Part shown: positions 20,767-36,741 of the stretch, piece by piece
How positions within the stretch are numbered: position 1 is the stretch's first letter
How the letters are laid out: every line of letters begins with the position of its first letter
Source: Alisma plantago-aquatica
Lineage: Eukaryota; Streptophyta; Magnoliopsida; Alismatales; Alismataceae
Length of the DNA: 64,000 nt
Direction of reading: 5' to 3'
NCBI GenBank assembly: GCA_963693085.1
Contig: OY856412.1
Span: 1,056,504,244 to 1,056,568,243 of the forward strand
Translations under genes and position numbers: made by a program
The notes under the pieces: model-generated
Seen by the model: only the letters and a program-made list of their open reading frames with translations
The model's database searches: none
What the model was told of the DNA's origin: nothing

Positions 20767-22250
20767 AAAGAGAAAAGAAAACTTGTTACGCATCTCGGAC
20801 TCAAGCTCCCACGTAGCTTCCTCTAGGTTATGGTTCCTCCATAGAACTTTCACTAAAGGTATCTCTCGATTCTTGAGCTTCTTGATCCTTCGATCGACTA
20901 TTTGTATTGGTTCCTCAACATAGAACACATCTGATCTGAGCTATGCAGGTTCTGGGTCAATTATCTTCTCTGTACCAGGATAACATTTCTTCAGCATCGA
21001 TACATGAAACACATCATGTAAATTAGTCAACTCAGATGGCAATTCCAACCTATAGGATACAGGTTCAATCCTCTCAATGATAGGATATGGGCCCATAAAC
21101 CTAGGAGTCAGTTTGCCTCTCTTGCCAAACCTCAACACTCCTTTCCATGGTGAAACTTTCAGATACACTTCATCACCAACCTCAAACTCAAGAGGTCAAT
21201 GTCTCATCTCAGCATAACTCTTCTGCCTATCATGTGCAACTTTCTACTGCTCTCAACATGTCCTCAAGAGTCTGAATGGTCCCCTCTAACTGATCATCCG
21301 TCTACAGGTGAAAAGTTGTACTGAATCTTAACTTTGTGCTCAAGGCACGATGCAACTGATTCCATAATCTAGATGTGAATTTAGGATCTCTATCAGATAT
21401 AATAGAAATTGGGATACCGTGCAATCTGACTATTTCATCCACGTATATCTTGGCCAACTTCGGGACATCAAAGGTTGACTTAATAGGAAGAAAGTGAGCA
21501 GACTTAGTCAGTCTATCCACAATCACCCATATCGAGTCACAACCTCTAGGTGTCCTGGGCAATCCTATCACAAAATCCATTGTGATATGTTCCCATTTCC
21601 ACTCTTCTATAGGAAGAGATTGCAAGGTACTTGTAGGTTTTTGATGCTCAACGTTAACCTACTGACACACGCTGCACCTTGACACATACTCAGCTACATC
21701 CTTCTGCATACCAGACCACTAGTACAACTCCTTAAGATTTTTGTACATCTTAGTGTTGCCTGGATACATAATGTACATCGATGCATGTGCTTCCACAAAA
21801 ATCTTTTCTTTCAAATCACTGTCTTGAGGTACACACAACCTATCATGCTGATACAACACACCATTATCTAAAAACCTAAACTCTGGTCTTTTTCCCTTTG
21901 TCATATCCTGCATGATCTGATGTAACTCACTGTCACTCTACTAAAGTTCCTTGATCTAATCATAAAAAGTAGGCTTGACTTGCATATATGCAATCAAACC
22001 ACTCTGCTCTATCACCCCTAAGTCTAAGTTCAACTCTTGCATCTCTACTAGCAGGTCTCTCTTGAAACATACCATAGAGAATACATCCGATGTTGAATTT
22101 AACTTCCTGCTGAGGGCATCAGCTACTACATTCGCCTTTCCAGGGTGATAATCTATCGTCACATCATAAAGATAGTGATGCCATGTCTTAAGAGCATGAA
22201 CTACAACAGCTAACTCCAAATCATGTGTTGGGTAATACTCCTCATTCTAT
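20767..22250 (-). pseudogene. RNase H-integrase relic of element C
   Basis: Reading from 22250 down on the minus strand: an RNase H piece ([19 protein letters not shown] joined to [16 protein letters not shown], 22219-22100) that lacks roughly 40 middle residues. Then comes an integrase zinc-binding region (CSVC near 21680), then the integrase core with its first two acidic residues (TMDFV near 21585; SDRDPKF near 21390) and the third (DDQLEG near 21290). A deletion of roughly 90-100 residues follows, then the C-terminal chromovirus-type region (GDEVYLKVSPWKG to DVFHVSMLKK), ending with EATWELESEMRN near 20780. Integrase would insert the cDNA into the host chromosome. Seven internal TAG stops plus a TGA interrupt it. 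The catalytic acidic triad itself is still present. Confidence 0.85.
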
Positions 22251-24301
22251 GCTACTTACTTCTTGTTACTTATCCTTCTTATTTTGATCATACAGATAAA
22301 CATCCCTAGAACTAAAACACACAAGATAAGAATAGATTATTCATCATTCTTGTTATTACTGTAAGAATTTATTTCATAACGCACTTCACTTTATATTATA
22401 TTTCTCCTTTTGTTCAAAACACACTTGTTACATTTCAAATTTATATCTTACTCTTTTCTCTAAATCATTTCAAATTGTTTATCTACCTTTCAGATTAGCT
22501 ACCTTTAAACCCTGGATTTTATTAGTGATAGCTTACCTTTCATAGTGCAAATCTCATGATTTTGTTTTATAGAGATGCTAGTATTCAAGTTCAAATCACT
22601 AGTGACATCCCTTGAACTACTACAACTCTAAACATTCTAGGGGTTGGTCCTTATCAGTAACATATCATTATTGTGATGTGACTTGCTCCCTTAGTTTGAA
22701 AAATCAAACTTTGAATCTCATAAGTTTTACTAAAGTCTTCATTATCTTATCACTGGAATTTCCTCTCTTGTGTGGACATTCATATAAATTACATTCTCAA
22801 TTTACCTTGCTAGGGTTTCATCATCATATTGTGTGTCATCATTTCATTCACTTAGACATCTCTACCATGGTAGTTATGCATCATATATGATTCATTCATT
22901 TTCTAAATTACACATTTATAATTTATTTTAAGAACTAGTTTGTTAGTCTATAGAAACTTAGAATCCAAAGATAGTATGTATGAATGTATTAAACTTTATA
23001 ATAAAGATATATATTTCATGCTCTCAATTATGTCATGTAATCCTCATTCCTTAATCAAGGTCATCATTTCTATCATTTATCTTGATTCAACTAAATTTCT
23101 AATCCTAGTCTTATGATTTACATAAGGCTCTTTATTTCTATGTACTTATTGTATACTTAACTCTTTTCTTCTATTTTCCCTTTGCTTTGAAGTACATAAA
23201 AGTATTTTACTTTATTACATGATCCATTCCATGGTTGATTCTTACTATCTTAGACCTTACATACTATTCTCATATATTTTCCATATTCTCATATTTAGAA
23301 ATCATATAATACTAATCATTGATCTTAATCTGAACCTTATATCATGTTCCTTTATTTCCAATTAAGGATTGCCAAAATGAGGCTCTAACATTAGATCTCT
23401 GATATCAGTTCCAACTACTTCTTAGTTGTTCTTATCTTTCCCTTATATCTCAATATCTTAGTGTATGTACATTATCACTATGATGTGGGTCTAATTTATC
23501 CAGAGTTTACTCTTATTATACTGTTAATAGGAGTCATTAGATCCCAGTAACGTATCCTGCCAGCCGGACCAGGCCAAACCTGTAGTCCTGAAGCCAAGAG
23601 CTACTCAGGATTAACCAACTCCTATTGATCTCAAACATGTGGAAAGAATATCCACTTACAACAAACTTATTTAAACATAACTTTTGGTCTACTTAATGCA
23701 AAGAATATAAACAATAAATGAATTGCTTCATGACACACAACAATATAAAAGAATCATATTTATTCTACAAATTGAAAATCTAAATTCATGCATATAAGAT
23801 CATTTCTAGTGATCTCCAATCAAATAAGCAATATAAAGCAAGAGTTGTATCACATCTTATGTTTAATCTCTTACTCCTATATTAATTTCCAATTTCTTAA
23901 CCCTAAGATTTCTAGGGTTTCTCTCTAGCCCACCCTTCCTCTGCATACCTGGCCAGGGCATCCAGAGAAGAATGGACAAAGTAGCTTGATACTGGTCAAT
24001 CTAAGTACTCAGATACCTGGCCAGGGTATCTAAATACTCAGACCTCCCAGAGCTAAAGACACATCACTTCCTATCTACCTCACTTATAACTCTATCTTTC
24101 GATCCTAATAGTCCCTAATGACTCAGCCTCAGCTCTCTACTTGGTTCTCATGACCACATCCTCATCCTACCATCTGCAATAGTATAACAGAACGCTTCCT
24201 GTTAGAAAATTACACTTAGTAGGAAGACACCTAAGTCATAATCCTATTGGTCTCTTGTCGTCCCCTGACCTTGACTTAGAGTATCTATGTACTCAACCTA
24301 T
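22251..24301. other. 5' internal region of C, no coding sequence
   Basis: In a complete element this stretch would hold gag, protease and reverse transcriptase. I find only AT-rich non-coding DNA, with a GC-richer patch near 23550-23600 and another near 23930-24080 ('cctggccagggcatc' / 'cctggccagggtatc' repeated). Confidence 0.5.
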
Positions 24302-24313
24302 GCTCTGATACTA
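24302..24313 (-). other. primer-binding site of element C
   Basis: Minus strand TAGTATCAGAGC, nearly the TGGTATCAGAGC complementary to initiator tRNA-Met, starting seven bases after the 5' LTR end. Confidence 0.85.
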
Positions 24314-24320
24314 ATGTTGT

Positions 24321-27300
24321 TGTGACGCCCCGACCCCCGTGCCATCTCTAATGACCCCAAAGACCGGGGAGTCACACTCGGTAAACTAATCTTAACTTTT
24401 TCTTTTCTTGATCACTTAGATTAACTTAAATAAAAATCATAAAACTTGAATAGCATCGAATTAAAATAAAACTACGGAAGCAACTTTCCATTAACCATAC
24501 TAAGAAGAAAAACAAGTTTACGTGATATATTACATTTCTTATGCAGACTATAAAACACAGCAGATAATTGAAAACTAACTACATATTTCACCACATTCTC
24601 TCTCTAACCCACTACATGCCCAAGGACCGAGGGGAAAGGACTAAGAGACATCTAACTAACTACTAACTACCTTCTATGTATTTGGGTGATACGATCCTTC
24701 AGCCTTCTCGTACTAACGTTGACCTGAAAAATGTTTCAGTAGGTTGGTGAGCTACTGGCTCAGTGAATAGAATTTCACCAACCATCACAGATAACTCATT
24801 TATGTTTATTATTTGGAATCATATGCAAGAAATACTACACTGAGCCGGTCTAAGCAATTTAATTTAAACAACAAAAGATGTCAACATTTCATTATAATAA
24901 CAATTGATGCAAAGATGTAGATACAATTATTTAACAGAAAATACTAAAATTCCACTTAAAGAACAACTGTTATGAAGCTAACTCATATCTTTCTTAACTC
25001 TTTAACTTAATCAAACTCTGTGAACCTATACGAACATATTTTATCTTATGCCCTGATCATATGCAGTGTACTCTACATATGAAGACTCGTAGCGAACTAC
25101 GATCCCACCGTACATGACTTAGCCGACACCCCGAGATAGCTAAGTCTGACTGCTATCCTGGTCTGCTGCAGGAACTCTGGCTCTCTGGCCTCGACATCCT
25201 TTTGGTGCCGTAAACTGGACTCCTCGTCTAAGATGAGTACATAGGCGGAGAGTCAAGTCGTGCCACCAGGACGTCTGGTAAGTGTTGGACACGCTTTTCT
25301 ATACCTCAGTGCCACCAGGACGTCTGGTTAGTGTTGGACACTATAAACTGCTCTCTAGTGCCACCAGGACATCTGGTTAGTGTTGGACACTACAAACTGT
25401 ACTCTCGTTCCACCGAGACGTCCAGTTAGTGTTGGACACGAGTCTTCGACCATACTGGACGCACCACCAGGGTTAGGTTGTTTCACCCCTAAGGCACAGA
25501 CCTCTCAAAGGGTTTCTACGGTGTCAGGGCCCTTAATCTAATATCTTATTATTCTAGAAAAGCTCTTACTACATTGCATCTCTCTCTTACTTATTCTGGA
25601 CTTTGGTATCTCTATGGTATCGAGTCTATTTACTTGAACTTTACAACACGACATGAAAATCATTCTAAATTTGACAGAGTAGTATATTCAAAACACTATA
25701 AAATATTGACTAATCATCATACTATACATGCAGGCAGACTAAAATTCTTAAATAAATAGAATGCATGTCAATTTGGCACTTTATACACTAAAATCATGCA
25801 ATTGAACTGTTAAGCATCACCACATCTCATACTGAGAATTTTGATATCAAAATACTTGAATCATTGAACACCCTATCCTTAGGGTTTCAGTTACCTCATT
25901 CACTTATCACATGGCAACACCCTATCCTTAGGGTTTCAGTTACCCCATCTATTTGATTGCAGTTCAAATCACAATACGATATCATTCTAAAACTGACAGA
26001 GCAGTATACTCAAAATCATTGTAAATAATGAGTAATCCTTATATCATGCATGCAGGCAGATTTAAAATTCATAAATAACCCAATCTCATGTCAATTTGGC
26101 ACATACATACTGAATTCATGCAATTGAACATCCTATTTCATTGATAAGAGTAATTACTTCACATATGAGAAATAATCTGTAACATTTATCAATTATCTAA
26201 AATTTCTCGAAGAACGTGCACATTAACCCTAATCCTGGTTTGTACATCTCATAACTCAATTAAGAGTTACTTATGTATCATAACACTAATTATTAACAAT
26301 AGTTGAGAATTTCTAGTAATATCTCTGAGAAATGTGCCAATTCATGTAAATGTTAATTCAGACATATTAACATAAGAGGAAGCCTGTAACTAGGGTTTTA
26401 TTGCATATTTTTATGTTATTGTACTTTCTTTGAAGTCGTGCATTACAAAAATTTGTATTGTCTGGGTTATACCCAAACCATACCATTATCGATGGTGTAT
26501 TACTAATTTCAACATTCACACTTAGCAATTTAGGTTCCGACGAGCTATATAAATTCACTGGTCCAATCCACACTGATTAGATGCTAATCCAAATCATATT
26601 AAAGCATAAAGAAACGATTTATGAAATAAAAAGTCGGGCGACGCCAAATACTTCCCAACGCCTGTTACCAGCGAAAAACGTGTAATTTACCAAAATTTTC
26701 CGATTTGCAGAGTTAAATCTTAGATAGTGAGTGAAATCCTACTCACCATGATTTGAGATGTCCGAATTCGTCTGGAATTGCGTCTAGAGACCAGTTTCGG
26801 GCACACGCAAGTCATCTTCAACCTTGTATTTGCCCAAAATAAATCTGCCGCTTACAGAAGCTCAACGTAGGGACGATCAGCTTGGAGGAGCTGCTTGAGG
26901 CTTGGGAGGCTGCAGATTTGTGGTCTGGACCTCAAGGCAGGTTTGTTGGCGTCAATTTCGAGTGCTAGATCACGCCCAAGGTGGCACAAAGACATGGCTG
27001 CAACCGTCACAACTTGAACTGGCTAGGGCGCCATTTTTGGTAGCTAGGGCACCATGATTGGTGCCTAAACACAGCTGATAGCTACGGATTCATACTCCTC
27101 CCTCTTGGCTGAGGTTGAAGGTACCTTTACCTTGGTGCTAGCTGCACCCAACAAACCCTGGTCGGCATCACAAGGACTGGTAGATTGTTGCTGCTGGCCG
27201 GCCTTCTCTGGCTGGTCGGAGCACTGTTTATGGCGAGGTTGGAGGAAGAAGAAAAGGGAAAGGAGAAGGTGGGTGAGGGTTGTGTTGTTGAATTGAAACC

Positions 27301-27804
27301 AAGGAGCCCAGAATCGCCCCTCGACTCTCCCTCTCTGCTGGGATCGCGCCCCTGTTGAGCGCCGCTTAGGCGGTGTCTGAATCGATCGGGAAGAAAGGAT
27401 AAGGGATAAAAGGATTGAGGGGTTATTAAACCAAAAATTGGGAAAATTACAGAATTCATCCAAGGGAATGGAAAATGGCATAATTATTGCCTCAGAGGTC
27501 CGATTTGGACGATTCTTTTTGCAACGTTTCACGCACGAGGTCCTCTACACCCTCAAAGCTAGAAATCATCCTAATTAGCTTATCTCAGCTAATCAAAATA
27601 CTAATATCTTCTTGGGCACTTATTTAACTTAACGATTAACACTGCAATTATCATTAATTACATTAGATGATTCAATCTCAACTATTGATTCACATCTTAG
27701 CTTATCTTGATTAACCATGATGTTTAACAAGATACTTTGCACTAATCAATGTACTTCACGCTAAATGAGATATTTACTGACTAAGCTTGGAATGGGTCAT
27801 AACA
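24321..27804 (-). repeat. 5' LTR of element C (3484 bp)
   Basis: Partner of 17222-20727. It contains the matching 49-bp tandem array at 25261-25456. Being the 5' LTR of a minus-strand element, its right part (U3) would hold the promoter. Confidence 0.93.
25261..25456. repeat. 49-bp tandem repeat, four units, in LTR of C
   Basis: Units start at 25261, 25310, 25359 and 25408, the same phase and number as in the other LTR, so the array predates insertion. Confidence 0.95.
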
Positions 27805-27809
27805 CTTAT
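27805..27809. other. target-site duplication of element C, right
   Basis: CTTAT, identical to 17217-17221. Confidence 0.9.
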
Positions 27810-29925
27810 GGTCAAGTCCTCAAATGACCTAGGTGTAGACCATTTATCAACCTTGAATACCAAAATAATGAAATATCTCACATTGTTTCTCAATTGTTTC
27901 TTATGGTTGAATGATCATACCAATGGTCTAATTAGGAATCTTATACCCTAGCTTTGACATTGGTGGACAGATGACTTTTATTGACCAAAATAATGACTCT
28001 TGCTTAAATTTAAAAAATCTTGACTATTGATAAGCCATCTAGATATTGATTTGACTAGGATCATCCCATTTGGATCTTGAAATCATCCTCATATGTGATT
28101 GATGACTTTCATGTTCCCACTCTTAACATATGTATGATGATTATTTTGACCTCTCAATATGAATTAGGGATAATCTCTCATGTGGACTAGGATGGGACCT
28201 TCCATTGATTTTGATATGAAACCAAGATATTGAAATATCATATTTGTATCCAATTGTTATAATATTAAATACCAGTCTAGGATGCATAACCTCACCTAGG
28301 GTTAATGTAGAAGCTAAAACCCTAATGTTGGGATTTAAATTTATGATTCACTCTCGAATAAAAAAGCCTTATCTTTTTGACCTAAATGGTGATCTCTCCA
28401 TATTTTTAATCTTCTAACAATCTATGTGACCATGCTCAGACATTAATATTGGAATAATGTCAAATATTGAAAGATGGTGACACTATATTTGGAGTATTAT
28501 GGTGGATATAATGTGGAATGTGAAGTCCCAATGTCTTTTTAGGATTTGCATTAATTTTGAGGATAAAAAACATCTTAAGGTGTGGAGGATGTAGAAATTT
28601 GGTTTTTCTCTCTCCTACAACTATACACATATTGACTGATAATACACTCAATTTCATTCAATGACCTTCTCATCATCAATTGGATGTTTTTTAACTAAAT
28701 GTTTCTCAATTGAAAATCTACGATTTATGGATTGTAATTTTGAACTCAATTATATAGTGTTATGTTCCTTATTAACATTGATTAAGTTTTGAATTTTTGA
28801 GATCACTCAACATTGGTATCTTGATCTTGTCTTTTTGTATTAAATAAATTTTGACAACTATTAATATTTCATCCAAATCATAGGTTCGAGGGGGAATATA
28901 TGGTTGTTGCAATTTTGCCCCTTTTCTGGCCTTTTTCTCCTTATTTTTACTCTTTTTTTCTCCTTCATGGGCCTCGACCTATTACCTATCAAATGGGCTC
29001 AACCCACAACTAAGCCTGGGAGGCCCCAGTCACTCGATCTGGAGCCCATGGTAGGGGATAATCCAATTATTGGGAAGTCATCCCCAACCTTGAGAAAAAA
29101 TCAGCACCTAGAGTTGCTAGCCATGCCCGTCACCACCTTCCATTAGGACCTTGTTGACCTCTTTATCATCCAAAATCATCATGAAACTTCTCCCCTAGAT
29201 CTTATCAACCATTTCCCTATGACATCTTAGGTCTTTAGGCACTGGGAGGGGTATGTGGCACCCTTCTAGTCATGGTGGACCACCATGGTCGTGACCACTA
29301 TGGATGGGGCCGCCCATGCCTCCTCCAATCGCTTTCTTAAGCCTTTTGGATCCACCAAACCTCTCTCTTCTTTTCCCCCTCACTTTCCATGAGAATCACA
29401 CCCCAAAAATAATTCTCCAAGATTCTACTCCTCTTTATTTGGTCAACCTTTGGTGAGCCCCTTCCCATGCTTAGGTTACAACTAGTGTCAACCAAATCCT
29501 CCCTTGGCTCCTCTTGTCCAGGGTGGATGGAAGAACACCCTTTCGTGCCACTACGGAACCTGGATCCATGGGCCCTTGCACCAGTCTGAGGTATCACACC
29601 TTGTCCCCTTCCATCTTCTCATGCAAAAAGTCAAGAGGTAGAATACGCCCAATTGGAATTGGATCATGATCCTACCCTTTGTGTGCAAGTAATCATACTT
29701 CCCCACCCAAGGTTTGTGGACCAAACCAAAGACAACCATAAGGTCCCGTACTCCTCATGAAATTCGTGGTTACACAGCAAGTGGCTTATGTCCCTCCTCT
29801 CATCAACTGACCATGTGGAACCTACACCCGTAGATGCAACACTGACAAATCATGGTGTGCCACCTCATCACACAAGAGTGTTTCTCTCTCATTCTCTTTT
29901 GTAATTAACTTACCATAAACTCAAA
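27810..29925 (+). repeat. 3' LTR of D, second part
   Basis: Continues 17006-17221. 28661-29620 matches the 5' LTR remnant 15123-16080; similarity fades towards about 29925. Confidence 0.5.
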
Positions 29926-29955
29926 AAAAAAATGATTCATATGTCCTAACTAGAC

Positions 29956-34305
<4,350 letters not shown>

Positions 34306-35187
34306 TGTAATATTCCTAGAATTTTAATCAAGATTGAACATGACCAATAATGCTAGTTTATAAATTGAATTTCTCTTAATGATGTAAAGTACTATTAAGA
34401 CTTCTACACATGATATATTCCATGATTAATTTATGCATTAATCATCATAAATTCTAATCATGTAAGGCACACAATTCACTAGCTCACATGTAAGATCTAA
34501 GTTGATTTTTGGATTTCTCATGTTTGAATTTGGTAATACACCAAATTTCATTTTTGTTGGATGATCCTGGATATGCTAATTAATGTAATAAAGATTGGGT
34601 GATTGATTTCTTTTATTTTGGTCCAATTGTCTAATTAATGTTGAAATTTACCTAAATGCATATAAGTCACATATTAATAAATTAAAGCAACCATCGTACC
34701 TTTGGCTTTTATGTTGGGTTTATTGTGGATCATTAGATTCTGATCACAAGGTCATGACCCTTTCTTCAACCACACGGGATTTGCGTGTTGAGGAGAAAGA
34801 GCCAGTATGAAATGTCTTTATCCACACCACCTATACACTCCATAGTTTTAGATAATCTTGCCACCATAAGCTCTAGGAGGTGTTTGTGTGTCTAAAGGAC
34901 CCCTAATTCACCTCTATCTCCAGCCAGAGCAAAATTGCTCAAACCGGTGCTCCTTACTATTCAATAACATGAGTTGTTGATGAAGGAGAAGGCCTTGGAG
35001 ATGACACCATGGTGCTAGAAGATTCCTCAGGCTAATAGGGATGGCCTTCTAATGGAAAAATTGAATGAAGTCAACCAATGATCCATCATGTGCTCAACCT
35101 TTATCACTATCAATGGAGACCTGGACCCAATGACTTGGTACTTTTAAAACAAATAAATCAGGAGGTAACCTTCCCAATGTTGTTTCA
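34306..35187 (+). repeat. 5' LTR of E, first part
   Basis: Matches 61906-62790. Shared stretches include 'agattgaacatgacca', 'cttctacacatgatatattccatgat' and 'tgtaagatctaagtt'. Interrupted by F after 'aatgttgttt'. Confidence 0.85.
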
Positions 35188-36741
35188 TGTTGGTGTGTAT
35201 ACAAAGAGAGCTAATCATATGATGATTGTTACGGTATATCTTGTGAATGATTTGATTAATGATAAAGTCAATCTTCTAATTCATTTTGTTTTATTTAGTT
35301 ATGAGATAATGATATTACATAATAAATGTCTAATGAATGATATAACTCAATGACATATGTCTTCAGGTTGAGGACCTGAACAATGGGATCATGTGGATGT
35401 TAGGACTACATGCACTCTTATTATGCCCCAAGTTGGTTTTTATTGTAGAAGGCTAATAGACATCAATAAAACATAAGACTAGAATGTGTGTTGGTTGATA
35501 ATAGAATCTCATTAAGTCATGATATGTCATATCAAGCCAAACACATAAATACTTGTTAAATAATAGTCTATCGGACAAAACCACCTTGAGAGTGATGCAT
35601 GGAAACCATAGATTGGTAGTTAGAATCACCACTCATAGTGATGATGGTGATTGTGATTCTTAGATTTGAAATCACTAAACTCATCACATGTCATTTGATA
35701 TACATTGACATCATCCATCGTGACCTTGAATAAGGGTTTCCATTAAGGTGGTGCTCAGGTGCATTATGACACATGGGGATGACTGTATGGGATTTGTCCC
35801 TCCTACAAGAGAATGATATCTTGGTCACTTGATAAGAGAGATAGGGCAATGCATGGCCATGCTCATGTGAGTCAATGTGTGATATTGAGCTTGCATATCT
35901 TAGACAGTCTGCTCTATTTCAAGGAACATGGATTGAACATTGAAGAATATGATGATTCCATGCCTCGAGTTCAATCTAGATATCATTGACAAAGGAACTA
36001 TATGATCACTAAAACACCAATCACATATTGTAGGTTGAAGTTGTTCTCCAACTTTAAAATTACTTGGATAGCGATGATGTCTTACTAGATCCCACTCATT
36101 GCGTGTGATGTCATAAGTTGGTTATGGACATTCACCGCCAACGTAACTTGGAACCTATAGGGTCACACACATAGGATACACTTGGAATAGGATTTTATTT
36201 TTGAATAATGTTTTACTTGATTACTAAAGTGATAGGTATTCAATTTAAACAAAAATGGTTAGAAATTGACTGACTGGACTATGAACCGACCAATTTAAGC
36301 ATTGAACTAATCAATTCAAATGTCAAGTCAATTTGAAACAACATTAGAGGTATAGGGTTTAGGGTTTAGGTTTTTAAGGTTTAGGGTTTAGGGTAATCAA
36401 AACTCTGATATGACCGGTTCGGTAAGTGAATTGATCAGCTCAGATGTCTGAACCGACCGGTTCAAGTTGTGAATCGACTATTTTATTGATTAATACTATT
36501 AGATCAAGGATTGGTGTTGATCACATGTTATGCATTAAAAGAATATTAATTGAAAATACAATTGTGAATACAAAAAAAGTGAAAAAAATGAGCAATTAAG
36601 TATTGAACTGGTCGTCTCAGGTGTGAATTGATCGGATCACTAGTAAACAGATCGGTTCATTGGTGAATCGATCAGTTCATCATTCATAGGTTTCAAAAAA
36701 TTATGAAATTATGTCCTTTTAACACTCGATTAGACTACAAT
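35188..36741 (+). repeat. 5' LTR of F, first part (interrupted by G)
   Basis: Aligns with 56835-58324. It holds many copies of the palindromic phrase GAACCGATCGGTTC and variants (36260-36690) and a telomere-like patch (36353-36394). Confidence 0.9.
36353..36394. repeat. interstitial telomere-like repeats in 5' LTR of F
   Basis: About five units of the plant telomere heptamer (AGGGTTT), partly degenerate (...tagggtttagggtttagg, then ttagggtttaggg). The 3' LTR of F at the matching place (about 57985-58010) lacks them. Confidence 0.75.

Larger units (their letters stand above)
17222..27804 (-). mobile_element. element C: Tekay/Del-like Ty3/gypsy retrotransposon with 3.5-kb LTRs
   Basis: LTRs 17222-20727 and 24321-27804 both run from TGTGA(T/C)GCCC to GGGTCATAACA and are about 95% alike where compared. 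The perfect 5-bp duplication CTTAT flanks the element. On the minus strand a primer-binding site (24302-24313, TAGTATCAGAGC) follows the 5' LTR, and a polypurine tract (20728-20741) precedes the 3' LTR. Integrase with a chromo-like C-terminus and RNase H relics, in chromovirus order, are readable on the minus strand at 20767-22250. Reverse transcriptase, protease and gag are absent. It inserted into the 3' LTR of D and is probably the youngest gypsy insertion here. Confidence 0.93.
15123..29925 (+). mobile_element. element D: old coding-less Tekay/Del-like LTR element, interrupted by C
   Basis: A block of about 950 bp at 15126-16080 recurs at 28663-29620. Shared stretches include 'tggagcccat.gtagg', 'catccaaaatcatcatg', 'cccatgcctcctcca' and 'ccatgggccctt.cacca'. 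At 16987-17005 there is a polypurine tract (AAGGGTGGAAC) directly before an LTR start TGTAACTCCCC at 17006. Reading D as 5' LTR (…-about 16370), short internal part (about 16371-17005) and 3' LTR (17006-17221 plus 27810-about 29925) makes the LTR about 2.3 kb. The first kilobase of the 5' LTR is missing at the junction with A. The internal part has no coding sequence. Boundaries at 16370 and 29925 are inferred from weak residual similarity. Confidence 0.5.
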
